From assembly GCF_025370935.1 (NCBI RefSeq), contig NC_133494.1, positions 18,755,111-18,819,110 of the forward strand: a stretch of DNA of 64,000 nt. The letters are read 5' to 3'. How positions within the stretch are numbered: position 1 is the stretch's first letter; every line of letters starts with the position of its first letter. The DNA comes from Choristoneura fumiferana. Its lineage: Eukaryota > Arthropoda > Insecta > Lepidoptera > Tortricidae. Position numbers and translations under genes: made by a program. The notes below the pieces were generated by a model that saw only the letters and a program-made list of their open reading frames with translations, was not told the origin of the DNA and did not search any database. Of the stretch, positions 32,189-41,445 are shown piece by piece.

Positions 32189-34373
32189 CTGTAACAATAA
32201 TGTTTATTTCAGATTTGCGCGGAAATGCAGCCAGCCTTATGGGCACTCTTCCTCAGGGACAAGACTTGGGGGAATTGTATATATAGTTAATTTATTTTTA
32301 GGATAGTTTAGTGTAACTTCAATTGTACCTTTTTTATTTAAAATAATTTACACATAATGAAATTATCCTTTTTTGTTAGTATATACATCATCATCCTATA
32401 GACAAAGGGTTAGTCATTCTTATATCTAAATTCTAGTATATATACATGTAGACTATGGTGCATGTAGGGTCAGCCAGTGTAATAATAACAATAGAAGAAC
32501 CAATAATTATCTGAAGAGTAAAATTACTACTTAATCTATACTAATAATATTATAAAGAGGTTGTCCCAGGGAAGGACATAGAGTAGTTTTTATCCCGGAA
32601 ATAGCATGGTTCGCGCGGGATAGCGATAAACGAATTCTGCGTGGAGTCGCGGGAAATAGCTATAAGTAACAAATAAAAAATTATACTAAATTACATTATT
32701 TATATTAAAAAAATATACTAAATCACTACCACCACTGGCGTACTAACTCTGCTTGCTTGCACATTTGGTAGAATGCATGTTTGATCTGTTGTTTGCATGC
32801 TTGCTTGCATGCTTTGCTTACCTGTATGTTTGCTTGCAGGATTGAACGCATAGTCCTAAACCTTTCAAGTACAAGCAATAAAATTGTGCTTTATTTTTTG
32901 CCATTCTTCTCTTATCAATAATCCATACAGTTAATATTATAAATAAAATATAGGTAAGTTCCACTTGACGTCTACTAGGTATTGCAGATATGATAATCGT
33001 TTATAGTATAGTGCACTCCAAGGCCCCAAGATACAGGCTCTGCCTAGTTTGGGGTCTGCCAGACAGATATTACTTTGTATGTTGCTGATGTGTATGATTT
33101 TTGGAAATTAATTAATAAAAAAATGCGAAAGTGTGTGTTTGTATGTTTGTCCGTCTTTTACGTCGAAACAGAGCGACAGATCGACGTGATTTTTGGCATA
33201 GTGATAGTTTATGGGCCAGAAAGTGACAAAGGCTACTTTTTATCCCGGAAAATGCACAGTTCCCGAGGGAACAGCGCGCGATAACCGAATTCCACGTGGC
33301 TAAGCCGCCGGCAAAAGCTAGTCTTGCGTATAAGACAGCATTAATAATTGCGTATGCTTTGATAGTCAGAGAATATAATTAAAAAACTTACCACGTTTCA
33401 TTTTACGTTGCGGTTGCATCGAATCCCAATGCGGGAATACCTAAAGAAAAAAAATGCTAAATTACCTAATTAAAAATTTTTGTTTATTCACTTACTGGCT
33501 TGCAAGCTATTACAAAGAAAAACTTAATTAAAATGTTGCTTTTTAAACAATTGCAATTTTTGAAGCTTATGCTCCGTGACTACTATTACTTAAAAAAATA
33601 TTAAAGAAAAACCCTCAGCCCCTAACCCTAACACTGCTTAAGATAAACTTGACTTAAAAACTAGCAATCACGTCATTGTGTCAGCCGAAAGACGTCCACT
33701 GCTGGACATAGGCCTCCCCAAGGCTCTCCACTCAGACCGGTCTTGTGCGTTCCGCATCCACCGCGATCCCGCGATCTTAACCGCAGGGCGCCACTCAAAC
33801 ACGTCAACAATGTTGTAATTTGTTTTAATGTAACATTTAGTGTTATCTATCTTGAACGTGCCGGTAGACAGGCATTTTACTTTTTCATTAATATTTTTCA
33901 ATTACGGAATGATCATAAATAATATAAATAAGCAAGAAGTGGAACGTATAGAGACTGGAATGATGATGATGATGGATGATATTGAATATAAATAATTTAA
34001 TCTAGAAAGTAATGTAATGTAAGAAACTAAAAATATGTTACACCCACTGGCCACTATTAATCGCTATTAGTAACTATAAACCTGTAAAATGAGAGCTGCT
34101 TGAACGAAATAAGTAAAATTTCCCGATCCGCACTTCACCCGCCTAGGATTCTTGGAGACCTGTGTCCGGCAGTGGAACAATAGCCAGAGTTGATGATAAT
34201 GTTATATTATATTATAGTAAATGGCTTACCTCTTTGCTCGCTTCCCTCCATAGCTTCTGCTTGTATTTTACGTGAAAATAATGCGCATGCGTCTTGTCGT
34301 ATAAAGCAGGTCTTTTAGCCACAGCATCTATTAGCTGTATTAAATCTATGTCGTACGATCTCATCAGCGACAT
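31644..34373 (-). CDS. MADF-BESS domain protein, three exons, complete
   Basis: The family acts in the nucleus as DNA-binding transcription or chromatin factors (Adf-1, Dip3 and Stwl types). Exons read on the minus strand: 34373-34230, 33440-33392 and 32188-31644. They are joined at phase 0 and phase 1 across GTAAG/AG borders, giving 245 residues. The MADF domain spans about residues 10-116: LIQLIDAVAKRPALYD, then W72 in QQRWKNLR, FTREL and YGYFKKMSFLLG. An acidic linker follows (about 142-170). The BESS motif (about 205-241, FLLSLINTFRKF..KQKIEAKI) mediates protein contacts in the family. The gene lies wholly inside intron 1 of the Dok-7-like gene on the opposite strand. Start: the first ATG of the reading frame just ahead of the MADF domain, followed by MRSYD. 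No frameshift or stop is seen, so it looks functional. Its targets cannot be told from sequence. Confidence 0.88.
32218..32287 (+). pseudogene. C-terminal scrap of the LINE-like nuclease ORF
   Basis: It encodes RGNAASLMGTLPQGQDLGEL and a stop at 32285. It matches the end of the ORF at 28081. It sits 30 bp from the exon 3 acceptor, in intron 2 of the MADF-BESS gene. Confidence 0.55.
32535..32663 (+). mobile_element. Lep1-like Helitron-type element
   Basis: It starts after host A with TCTATACTAATAATATTATA and continues GTCCCAGGGAAGGACATAG, TTTTTATCCCGG and GCGGGATAGCGATAAACGAA. It ends AGCTAT, where other copies end CTAG. In intron 2 of the MADF-BESS gene. Confidence 0.7.
33109..33321 (+). mobile_element. 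Lep1-like Helitron-type element
   Basis: AATGCGAAAGTGTGTGTTTG near the start, then CTACTTTTTATCCCGGAAAA and ATAACCGAATTCCACGTGG, ending GCAAAAGCTAG followed by T. The end CTAG|T is the Helitron 3' signature (CTRR, insertion between A and T). In intron 2 of the MADF-BESS gene. Confidence 0.7.
33392..33440 (-). CDS. MADF-BESS gene, exon 2
   Basis: 49 bases after acceptor TTTCTTTAG, encoding VFPHWDSMQPQRKMKR plus one base, then donor GTAAGT. It joins in frame with both neighbours and fills the short linker between the MADF helices. Confidence 0.82.
33676..33791 (-). mobile_element. RTE LINE 3' fragment
   Basis: GTCAGCCGAAAGACGTCCAC to GATCTTAACCGCAGGGCGCC on the + strand is the reverse complement of the RTE 3' end. 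Very short copy in intron 1 of the MADF-BESS gene. Confidence 0.7.
34110..34196 (+). mobile_element. 3' tail fragment of an RTE-like or SINE-A element
   Basis: CCTGTGTCCGGCAGTGGAAC then ATAGCCAGAGTTGATGATAA resembles the CCTGTGCCCAGCAGTGGGA..TGATGA terminus of family A. It lies 34 bp downstream of the exon 1 donor side of the MADF-BESS gene. Confidence 0.5.
34230..34373 (-). CDS. MADF-BESS gene, exon 1
   Basis: 48 codons from ATG 34373 to GAG 34230, then donor GTAAGC. It carries the N-terminal half of the MADF domain: LIQLIDAVAKRPALYD, H..YF and KLWREA. Phase 0 exit. Confidence 0.85.
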
Positions 34374-34660
34374 GTCTACGCGTCGATATGTGGACGTCGA
34401 CTGTTGGTCGACGTTGCTCGGTCTGGCAACGTTTCACGCTGTTGCGCAATTGTCGGCGATTATCGTTGTTTAGTCGGAGCGGCAACGTTGCGTGGCAACT
34501 GTTTTTATTGCTTGGGTTTGCGAGCGATTTAATTTTTTGCGCGTGGTTGCCAATCATGGCGAGTATGCTGTAATTGTTGTTAAAAGTGCCTATGTATTTT
34601 AATTGTTGCAAGTAATTATGAAACGGTTCCAATTTGAGATGCAGCATCATGTTCGTTTGA
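34374..34660 (-). promoter_or_regulatory. Presumed promoter region of the MADF-BESS gene
   Basis: The region upstream of ATG 34373 is GC-richer than its surroundings. It is rich in GTTGCC/GGCAAC and GTCGAC motifs (CAACGTTGCGTGGCAAC on the + strand at about 34482). No TATA box at a convincing distance was seen. The assignment rests on position only. Confidence 0.3.
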
Positions 34661-34663
34661 ATT

Positions 34664-35010
34664 TTTAGGGTTTAGTAGTCCTACAAAAAACCCTTATAGT
34701 TTCGCAATGTCCATCCGTCCACGGCTTAGCTTATTTTGTATGAGTATATAAATAACCGGTAATAAAATATATATTTTAGAGCTAGGTGACCTACCTGACC
34801 TGTACCTACCTACCCATAAAATGGGGATGTTTTTTTTTGTCGTCTATACCCAATAGTGTGGAGTGGATTATCATTGGATAGATTTTTCAAAATTAATAAA
34901 TGTAAAAATAAATAGTTTAGGGTCATGTGTCCAACAATAAACTTAGGTACACAGTGAAACATTGCGATATTTCTAAAGTGCCACCTTGCGAGATAGTGCA
35001 CTTTATCGCG
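34664..35010 (+). repeat. Copy of the GGGTTCCGTA repeat, diverged
   Basis: AACCCTTATAGTTTCGCAAT, GTCCATCCGTCCACGGC and AGTGTGGAGTGGATTATCAT align by eye with 5259-5560. Confidence 0.5.
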
Positions 35011-35688
35011 TAAGGACACCCTTGAGAACCCCCCACTGTACCCCAGTTTGCATTGGCGTCACGTGGAGGAACACGTGCCTACGGAGCTTTTTCAGTTTAT
35101 TGACACAAAAGTAAGGGTTTTAAGCATTTTTTGTATTTTTTTATTAAATTATTTGACGTTTTTTTTATATTAAACGTATTTCGTAGATTATCGCTTGTTA
35201 AAGTGGCATAATTTAGTAGTCTAAAATTCGAGGTTGATATAAAATACCTTAGGTAATCAACAATGAAACATTTACGCATGGGGAACACCTAATAAGACTA
35301 ATCAGTCTTAACTTTAATCAAAGTTAAAGTAATTAAAACGGTTTGATTACATTCGTGCATTTTTTTATTAACCTATTACATAAATACGTCCCAAAATTAT
35401 GAAACAGATTGTATTAGTTTTCACGTTTCATTGTTAAATATGTAGTGTTTCATTCTGTACACCACTGTGGACACTGTGAAAAATTTCCCATTTTTTACTT
35501 TTTATATTTTTTTGATGACCAACTACACATTCTTAAAGCACACTGTATATGTCACGTGATACCCAATAAAATTACCTAAGGACAGTAAAAAATTCAGACT
35601 TCTATCTGTCAATAAAATAGATTTATCAGATTTTGAATTTTATGTGTTTCATTGGTGGACACTTGACCCTAAATAAAGTCAATCTGAA
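35011..35688. other. Intronic DNA without a gene
   Basis: AT-rich DNA without recognised features. Confidence 0.45.
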
Positions 35689-36173
35689 TATACTGGATGT
35701 AACATTCATATCGGTCACTATGGAAAAGTCAAAAACTCTAAGACATACGAAGATCTGTTATTAAGAACCATGTCATCGATTTTAGTAACAAGAAAAACTG
35801 CATTCATACATTTAAAAAAAAATTGTACCCAGCTCGGGAATCGAACCCGGACGTTTTAAAAAATAAAACTTACATTATTAAAGAATATGAAATACAATGC
35901 ATTTTATTCAATCTAGACTATCGTGTTTCATAGTAACATTTATTGTTTATGATCTACACTACCGCTATCCAAATATACATAATTATTGTGTTTTACTTTT
36001 TAGAACGACCGGGTTCGATTCCCGAACTGAGTATAAGTTGTTTTTTTTTAATGTATGAATGCAGTTTGTCCTGTTACTAAAATCGATGACATGGTTCCTA
36101 AGAACAGATCTTCATATGTCTTATAGTTTCAGACTTTTCTATATTGACCGATATGAATGTTACATTCTGTATA
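35689..36173. mobile_element. Foldback element with 175-bp arms, each carrying a tRNA-like B box
   Basis: The element (35691-36171, 481 bp) has arms at 35691-35869 and 35990-36171 that are about 90% complementary (ATGTAACATTCATATCGGTC, CCATGTCATCGATTTTAGTA). TA flanks both ends. Near the inner end of each arm is CGGGAATCGAACCCGG or its complement, a match to the RNA polymerase III B box. The spacer of about 120 bp is AT-rich. It lies 480 bp upstream of the second Dok-7-like exon. The superfamily is not determined; TA flanks hint at a mariner-type cut. Confidence 0.75.
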
Positions 36174-36214
36174 TTAGCTGTTGATACTATTGGTACCACA
36201 TGTCGACTGTACAT

Positions 36215-36473
36215 TCCTACAGTTTAATCAATAAATATATCAGTAGTGCCTACATTTTTGAGCCGTTTGGGGTAGAAACCATGGGTCCTTGGGGTTTGAG
36301 TGCTTTTAATATTTTTAAATCATTGTCGTCCAAATTGATTACGGCTTCGGGTGACCAGAGGGCTGGCTTTTTCTTAGCACAAAGATTAAGCATTGCCATA
36401 CAGCGTGGTAATGCTGCCAGCCTTCTGGGCGCCTTACCACCTGGCAGTGATTTAGGGCAACTTTTTTATTTAT
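36215..36473 (+). pseudogene. Third fragment of the LINE-like nuclease ORF
   Basis: One continuous frame encodes FEPFGVETMGPWGLSAFN, then SGDQRAGFFLAQRLSIAIQ, RGNAASLLGALPPGSDLG and a run past the usual end. It matches the C-terminal half of 28081-28500. It is 5'-truncated and begins just after the foldback element. Confidence 0.6.
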
Positions 36474-36653
36474 TACCTTTATTTTGTTTTATATTATACA
36501 GGCATTGTGTGATAATAATAGGTAATAATCATCATTTATTCCAATAAAAGGTTTTTGCGGATAAATATATAAATATTTATATTTATTAGGATATTATAAT
36601 AGGTAATAGATTGCTGTGTTTTTTTATAAATAATGGTTTTTTTCTTGTTCCAG

Positions 36654-36699
36654 TGGAAATCGCGATGGTGTGTTATGAGAAAGCTGTCTCCTGTAGCAG
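36654..36699 (+). CDS. Docking protein 7-like, second coding exon
   Basis: 46 bases after acceptor TTCTTGTTCCAG encode WKSRWCVMRKLSPVA plus the first base of a Gly/Asp/Glu/Ala/Val codon, then donor CAG|GTAAAT. It enters at phase 0, matching exon 1, and leaves at phase 1. The residues complete the first PH-domain beta strands (KKWKSRW, then RK.SPVA) that are strongly conserved in Dok-7 proteins. The following exon should begin with the rest of an Asp/other codon and encode the next PH strand. I looked for it by eye to the end of the window without success, so intron 2 may exceed 23 kb or I missed a short exon. Confidence 0.85.
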
Positions 36700-36896
36700 G
36701 TAAATATTTTTATTTTTTTAATATTTTGTACTTACACATCCTGTAAGGGTTTTGTTATTTCCTTTTGAAGTACGGAATCCTAAAACTAGTGCTTGGTAAA
36801 AGTACCTATACCAAAAGTTTTCGTTTTAATTTTACTAATTGTATTAATAGAAAAATAAGGTAAGTATCCGTATTCCCCATTAAGTAATTATTTTTT

Positions 36897-37083
36897 AATG
36901 AACTAAAAGAATTTCCTTGCTCACCCGCGACCTTACGATAGCTAAGCTTATGCAAAATATGCGTGTTCATGCAGTTCCTCCACCTCCACACTGTAAGAAC
37001 ACACACAAATCTGACAACACTGACGCGTTTCGAACTCAACCAGAGCTCACCTTCAGAGTGACACAACCGTACACCATGCTACC
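36897..37083. repeat. Copy of the TTGCTCACCCGCGACCTT repeat
   Basis: TTGCTCACCCGCGACCTTAC, CAGTTCCTCCACCTCCACAC, GACGCGTTTCGAACTCAACC and CCGTACACCATGCTACC match 12836-13044. Confidence 0.65.
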
Positions 37084-37965
37084 AGTTGTCTAACAACTGG
37101 ACTTGATATGGACCTCCGCAAAGTAACGCTCTATTTTTTTTAAATCTGGTATTGCTCCAATCGAATTGATTCCGCCAATGTCGAAGTTGAAAAAGATCGA
37201 CACTAGGTATATCTATAAATAAAGAAAAATATATCTTGGTTGTATTAAAAATCCATTAATTTACACTTATCACATTATTCATCTCATCTCACTACCTCAT
37301 CATTAAAAAACCACAAAGCCATTTGAATTTAATCCAATATCAATTTGGTAAAATATAGTTGAGTGATTAAAAAAATTGTATACAATTGAAAACAAAACTT
37401 GCAACTTCAACCTTTTCGTCATATATTTTTGGTTCAGATTCGAATGACGCTAGATTGACTAAAGTCTCTTTTCTTTTGAACTTGGGGAAATATGCAATGA
37501 ATTCGTGAGTACCGGAAGTGGTTCGTGGAGTTTGTAGTAAAATTATAGTTTTTTTTTGTTTCATTTTGTTCTTTAAATACACAGCAATATGAGTTGTGTT
37601 TCTTTGTGAAGCCGACAGGTAAAATAAAGCCCTCATACGACCTTCAGAAATTATGTGGTTATTATTATATTGTTCCTAATTTCCTCAATGAGAAAAAACT
37701 ACAGTCGAACATAGAACCTCCTCCTTTTTTATGTCTGTTAAAAATAAAGTCTGTTAAAAGTAAAGTGCGAGTCGGAATCGCGCACTGAGGGTTCCATAGG
37801 ATTAAAAGAAGGTCATTAATACTGGTTAGTTGGGAATCAAGTTTTTTTTGTTATTTTTCGATGTGGCGGCAATAACAACACACATTATGTATAAAATTAA
37901 GCTGTCTATCTTTTACAGTCCCGTGACGTGACTGATAGACGAATAGTGTAGCAATATTAATAGGA
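37084..37965. other. No gene recognised
   Basis: AT-rich DNA. At 37757-37805 lies AAGTGCGAGTCGGAATCGCG, an end of the GGGTTCCGTA repeat family. Confidence 0.45.
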
Positions 37966-38042
37966 TTGCTAGGGGCTTAAGTCCTCTCGTTCTGAGAGGA
38001 GGCTTGGGCCCAGCAGTGGGATGTAAAGGCTGGGGCGAACAG
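37966..38042 (+). mobile_element. 3' end fragment of SINE family A
   Basis: CTCGTTCTGAGAGGAGGCTT then GGGCCCAGCAGTGGGATG and AAAGGCTGGGGCGAACAG matches the forward 3' end of the family A copies. Confidence 0.65.
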
Positions 38043-38688
38043 AAAAATTAAATAGTTGACACACTCGATAGAATCGTGCTGCAGTCAGCAGTTGATGCAC
38101 TACCAAAAAAAGCTTGAATAAAGGAAATACCAACTTGACAAGATATAGAAGGACGTATTCGTGTAAGCTGGGTAGAAGACCGAAAGACTAAAGAGTTCTC
38201 TTTCAAAGTTATAATTTTAATAAAAACATTATATTTCCATAAGACAGGTTCCTCAGGGGAGATCTCACATACTGCTATCAAAATTTCAGAAGGGTAAGAT
38301 CTTCTCAGTAAATGTTTCACAAAAACTACGACTTAGCAAACTTATCTTTATCGGTGGTGAAATCTAGAAATACCTTCAACTGTACACTATCGCCTTCTCA
38401 AGTCATAGACAACAGCGCCTCGGACAACGGCAAAGATAACTTTGTTCCCCGACGAGTACCTTCGGGAATTTTCGTGGATTATCGGTAGATAGAAAAGTTT
38501 TTATAAGAAAATGTAGACAACAGTAACGTAGATGCTTGTTTGGATATAAATTTGTTAGGGGAATGTTAGTGAATATGTAGTTTTACTTAAAAGTTGTGAA
38601 AGTTTTAGGTCAACTTGGCTCTGTGTTGCCAGTTTTATGTCTGGATAGAATTGTTTTTTACACTACATCAGTAACATGGAGTATGCTT
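38043..38688. other. No gene recognised
   Basis: No recognised gene or repeat. Confidence 0.45.
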
Positions 38689-39325
38689 CATCTCATCATC
38701 GTATCAATCCAGCCGTATAACGTCCTCAGTTGGATATAGACCTCCTCCATGGACCTCCAGTTGCTTTGGCTTTAACCAGGTCATCCGTCCATCTCATTGG
38801 TGGACATCCTACGCTGCGCTTGCTGATTCGCGGACTTCATTGAAGAACTTTTCGACTCCGATGGCCATCTGTTAACCCTGCTATATGGCCTGCCCATTGC
38901 CATTTCAACAAGATAATTCGCTTGGCTATGTCGGTGACCCTCGTTCTTCTATCATCATCATCTTCCCAGCCTATATACGTCCCATTGCTGGGCACAGGCC
39001 TCCTCTCAGAACAAGAGGGCTTGGGCTATAGTTCCCACGCGGGCCCAGTGCGGATTGGGAACTTCACACGCACCATTGAATTGCTTCGCAGGTTTGTGCA
39101 GGTTTCCTCACGATGTTTTCCTTCACCGCAAAGCTCGTGGTAAATTTCAAATGTAATTCCGCACATGAATTTGGAAAAACTCAGAGGTGCGAGCCGGGGT
39201 TTGAACCCACGACCCTCTGTTTGAGAGGCGATAGGTCAAACCACTAGGCCACCACGGCTTTTTCGTTCTTCTATGTATCTCCTCATTTCTGATTCGATCC
39301 CGAGCAACTCTGAGCCTATATTTAT
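38689..39325 (-). mobile_element. RTE LINE 3' fragment (second subfamily) split by a SINE
   Basis: The two halves, 38689-38952 and 39263-39325, join into one RTE segment (CTACGCTGCGCTTGCTGATT, GGTGACCCTCGTTCTTCTAT, then GTATCTCCTCATTTCTGATT) once the SINE between them is removed. The tail side carries TGATGA-type sequence near 38690. The order of events is therefore RTE first, SINE second. Confidence 0.8.
38941..39274 (-). mobile_element. SINE family A inserted in an RTE copy, 12-bp target-site duplication
   Basis: TCGTTCTTCTAT at 38941-38952 and 39263-39274 flanks the SINE (38953-39262). On the minus strand it starts AAAGCCGTGGTGGCCTAGTG, has the B box GGTTCAAACCC, and ends CCTGTGCCCAGCAGTGGGAC with a GATGATGATG tail. 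This is the most intact copy of the family in the window. Confidence 0.9.
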
Positions 39326-39928
39326 AATAGTGAAGCACCACGTCTCGGATCCAGATGACATCAATGAAAAAACAGTCTGGTTGACCGGTGTCCTGCCCAT
39401 CTCTTCGTCGTCGTCAACTTTTTTTTATTGTGTTTCACCTCACCCATCATCATCACATTTTTTTTTATAATATTGTCAATATTTTTTTAAAATTTTAAAT
39501 AAATTGTTGGTTTATTTATATTTTGTTGTTACGTTGTTTTTAGGTTAGGCTTTCTTTTCTTTTTAATTGTCGCTTCACGATTTTTTTTGAAGGCCTGAGG
39601 AATTTTGGACGGAAAGACGTTGCAGTTTCCTCAACGCAGTCCACCGATTACTGGCTAACTTCGATTTATATTTGTTGCTAGCAATTTTACTCATCGTATC
39701 TCCGGGTTTCTGAGAAACGCTTGGATTGAGATCTAGAAACAATCATTAAGATTTTTCCTCATAATTATGTAGTTACGCCTTTATATCGACTTTATACGAG
39801 AACTAAACAACCTGTGGGTCTATGTCCGGAGGCTAATAAACGGAACCCTGCTACTGTCGCTATGCTGTCCGTGCCAGGCGTGCTACTACGAAATTCGTAA
39901 TCGGCAAGATGCAGCAGCAGTAGTTGAA
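39326..39928. other. No gene recognised
   Basis: T-rich DNA without recognised features. Confidence 0.45.
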
Positions 39929-40220
39929 GGTGGTAGGATCCACCCGGATCATGTGATCCGGATCTTGTGCAAGATCCACCCGGATTGCTACCACCATCTT
40001 GCTCGCTAATCCTGCCGTGAAGCAGCAGTGCTTGCACTGTTCGGCGTGGAGAGTAAGACAGCCGGTGAAATTACTGGCACTTGAGGTATCCCATCTTAGG
40101 CCTTTAGGTTGGCAACGCATCTGCAATACCCCTGGTGTTGCAGATGTTTATGGGCAGTGGTGATCTCTTACCATCAGGAGACCCACTTGCTCGTTTGCCA
40201 TCCAGTCGAATAAAAAAAAA
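39929..40220 (+). mobile_element. Family P retroelement with an enlarged 5' hairpin
   Basis: As 25008-25281, but about 24 extra bases near the start (CACCCGGATCATGTGATCC) enlarge the terminal fold. It ends CCAGTCGAATAAAAAAAAA. The interior is otherwise collinear with the other copies. Confidence 0.7.
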
Positions 40221-40326
40221 GAAGATACGAATTTCGAATTTTGCACTTCGCTGCTCCTAACGCCCAGTCTTATTGCAGCTGGAACGAGACATAATGTGCG
40301 TTTTTTTACCACTACGACAACTCCAG

Positions 40327-40424
40327 TAGATGCAAGTGGCGAATTGTCGTTCATACTGGCGTGCTAAGGGAAGGCCTTTGTTCAGCAGTCGACGTCTTCC
40401 GGCTGATGATGATGATGATAATGA
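40327..40424 (+). mobile_element. RTE-like LINE 3' end, third subfamily
   Basis: GATGCAAGTGGCGAATTGTC, AGGGAAGGCCTTTGTTCAGC and CTTCCGGCTGATGATGATG match the last part of the neighbouring copy at 40456-40673. Confidence 0.65.
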
Positions 40425-40442
40425 CGACAATTTACAACTGAC

Positions 40443-40686
40443 AACAAAATAGAGAAAAGAGAGAAAAGTCCGTTGGGGGAGAAAAGTCCTCGAGTGGCGA
40501 CCACGAACCGGAAGACGAAGCGTTGGCAGGCCTCCCACCAGGTGGACTGACGACATCGTGAGAGTAGCGGGAAACCGGTGGATGCAAGTGGCAAGTTGTC
40601 GTTCATTGTGGCGTTCTAAGGGGGAGGCCTTTGTCCAGCAGTGGATGTCTTCGGGCTGATGATGATGATGATGAACAAAATAGAGA
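40443..40686 (+). mobile_element. RTE-like LINE 3' end with 13-bp target-site duplication
   Basis: AACAAAATAGAGA at 40443-40455 and 40674-40686 flanks the copy (40456-40673). It reads CGGAAGACGAAGCGTTGGCA, GACGACATCGTGAGAGTAGC and GGCCTTTGTCCAGCAGTGG and ends in TGATGATGATGATGA. It is 5'-truncated. Confidence 0.8.
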
Positions 40687-40930
40687 GGGTCCCAAACAAC
40701 ATAAAATAATTATATAAAATAACTCCCACGATATTTACATAAATTTTCCTTAAAAATAGGGCTCTGCTAACACTGTTTTTCTACAGATAAGGCCGTATTT
40801 TGATATTACAAAATTTGTATGGAGCTCTAGGTTTCATTACGTTAACAAAATTATCTCTTCAGCCACGTTATCGATATTGTGTCTTCTCGTAATCTCGTCT
40901 CTCGTCATCGGCGGTAGTTCAACCTAGGTA

Positions 40931-41078
40931 TTATGCCTGGTTCACATTATTCCAGTAAACCGCTCCAGTAGCATGACACTGGGATGGTTGATTGATCCTG
41001 TGTAACTCGTTTGGATTGTGACACCGCAATGTATCGCTACTAGCACGATTTTACGGGGATAGTGTGAACCGGGCATTA
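40931..41078. mobile_element. MITE with TTA target repeats (uninterrupted copy)
   Basis: The element (40934-41075, 142 bp) has ends TGCCTGGTTCACATTATTCC and GATAGTGTGAACCGGGCA and is flanked by TTA on both sides, as in PIF/Harbinger-type insertions. It is the same family as the interrupted copy at 29820-30153. Confidence 0.8.
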
Positions 41079-41122
41079 CTAACACATTTGGTATCATCGT
41101 TTTCACCGCTTCTTTCTGTCAC

Positions 41123-41195
41123 ACAGTATCAGACGAGGGTAGAAAGAGATGATGAATGCAATCACAAGCGGCACCGGGTTAGACAATACGGCGTC
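41123..41195 (+). repeat. AGACGAGGGTAGAAAGAGAT repeat fragment
   Basis: GTATCAGACGAGGGTAGAAA, ATGAATGCAATCACAAGC and GTTAGACAATACGGCG match 56096-56166 and, in reverse, 24925-24985. Confidence 0.55.
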
Positions 41196-41345
41196 TACTT
41201 TAAACACCAAATCTTCGTTCCACGTTTACATACCAAACCTTCTACAAAGTTCTTTCTAATAACCAGCGCTTCTTTTCTCGTCATGCTTATTTATTAAACT
41301 AGGTTGTTTTTTTAGAAAAATATGGCTCTGTCCATCGGAGGACAA

Positions 41346-41445
41346 TTTTGCCAGTGTCTAGTAGTTTTTGCCGTTGTACGGTAAAAAAATTTTAGAAAAC
41401 GAAATATGAGAGGTAATGGTGGATGAACGGTGACAGCGCGAATTT
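41346..41445 (-). repeat. Second copy of the GCGCTGTCATCGTTCATCC repeat
   Basis: The stretch is the reverse complement of 18327-18424 (CCGTTGTACGGTAAAAA, GGATGAACGGTGACAGCGCG) with few differences. Confidence 0.65.

Larger units (their letters stand above)
24520..36653 (+). other. Intron 1 of the Dok-7-like gene
   Basis: The intron runs 12,134 bp from GTAATT at 24520 to a pyrimidine-rich acceptor (TTTTTTTCTTGTTCCAG) at 36653, phase 0. It contains a whole MADF-BESS gene on the opposite strand and at least a dozen transposon-derived insertions, listed separately. Confidence 0.8.

Noticed and set aside
32189..32246. Extension of MADF-BESS exon 3 upstream to an in-frame ATG at 32246
   Set aside because: A good acceptor (TTGTTACAG) at 32189 joins in phase with exon 2, and the upstream codons are antisense to a LINE scrap.
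40960..41080. CRISPR-like or tandem repeat array among the palindromic elements
   Set aside because: The repeats are isolated palindromic MITEs without regular direct repeats and spacers, and the genome is eukaryotic.
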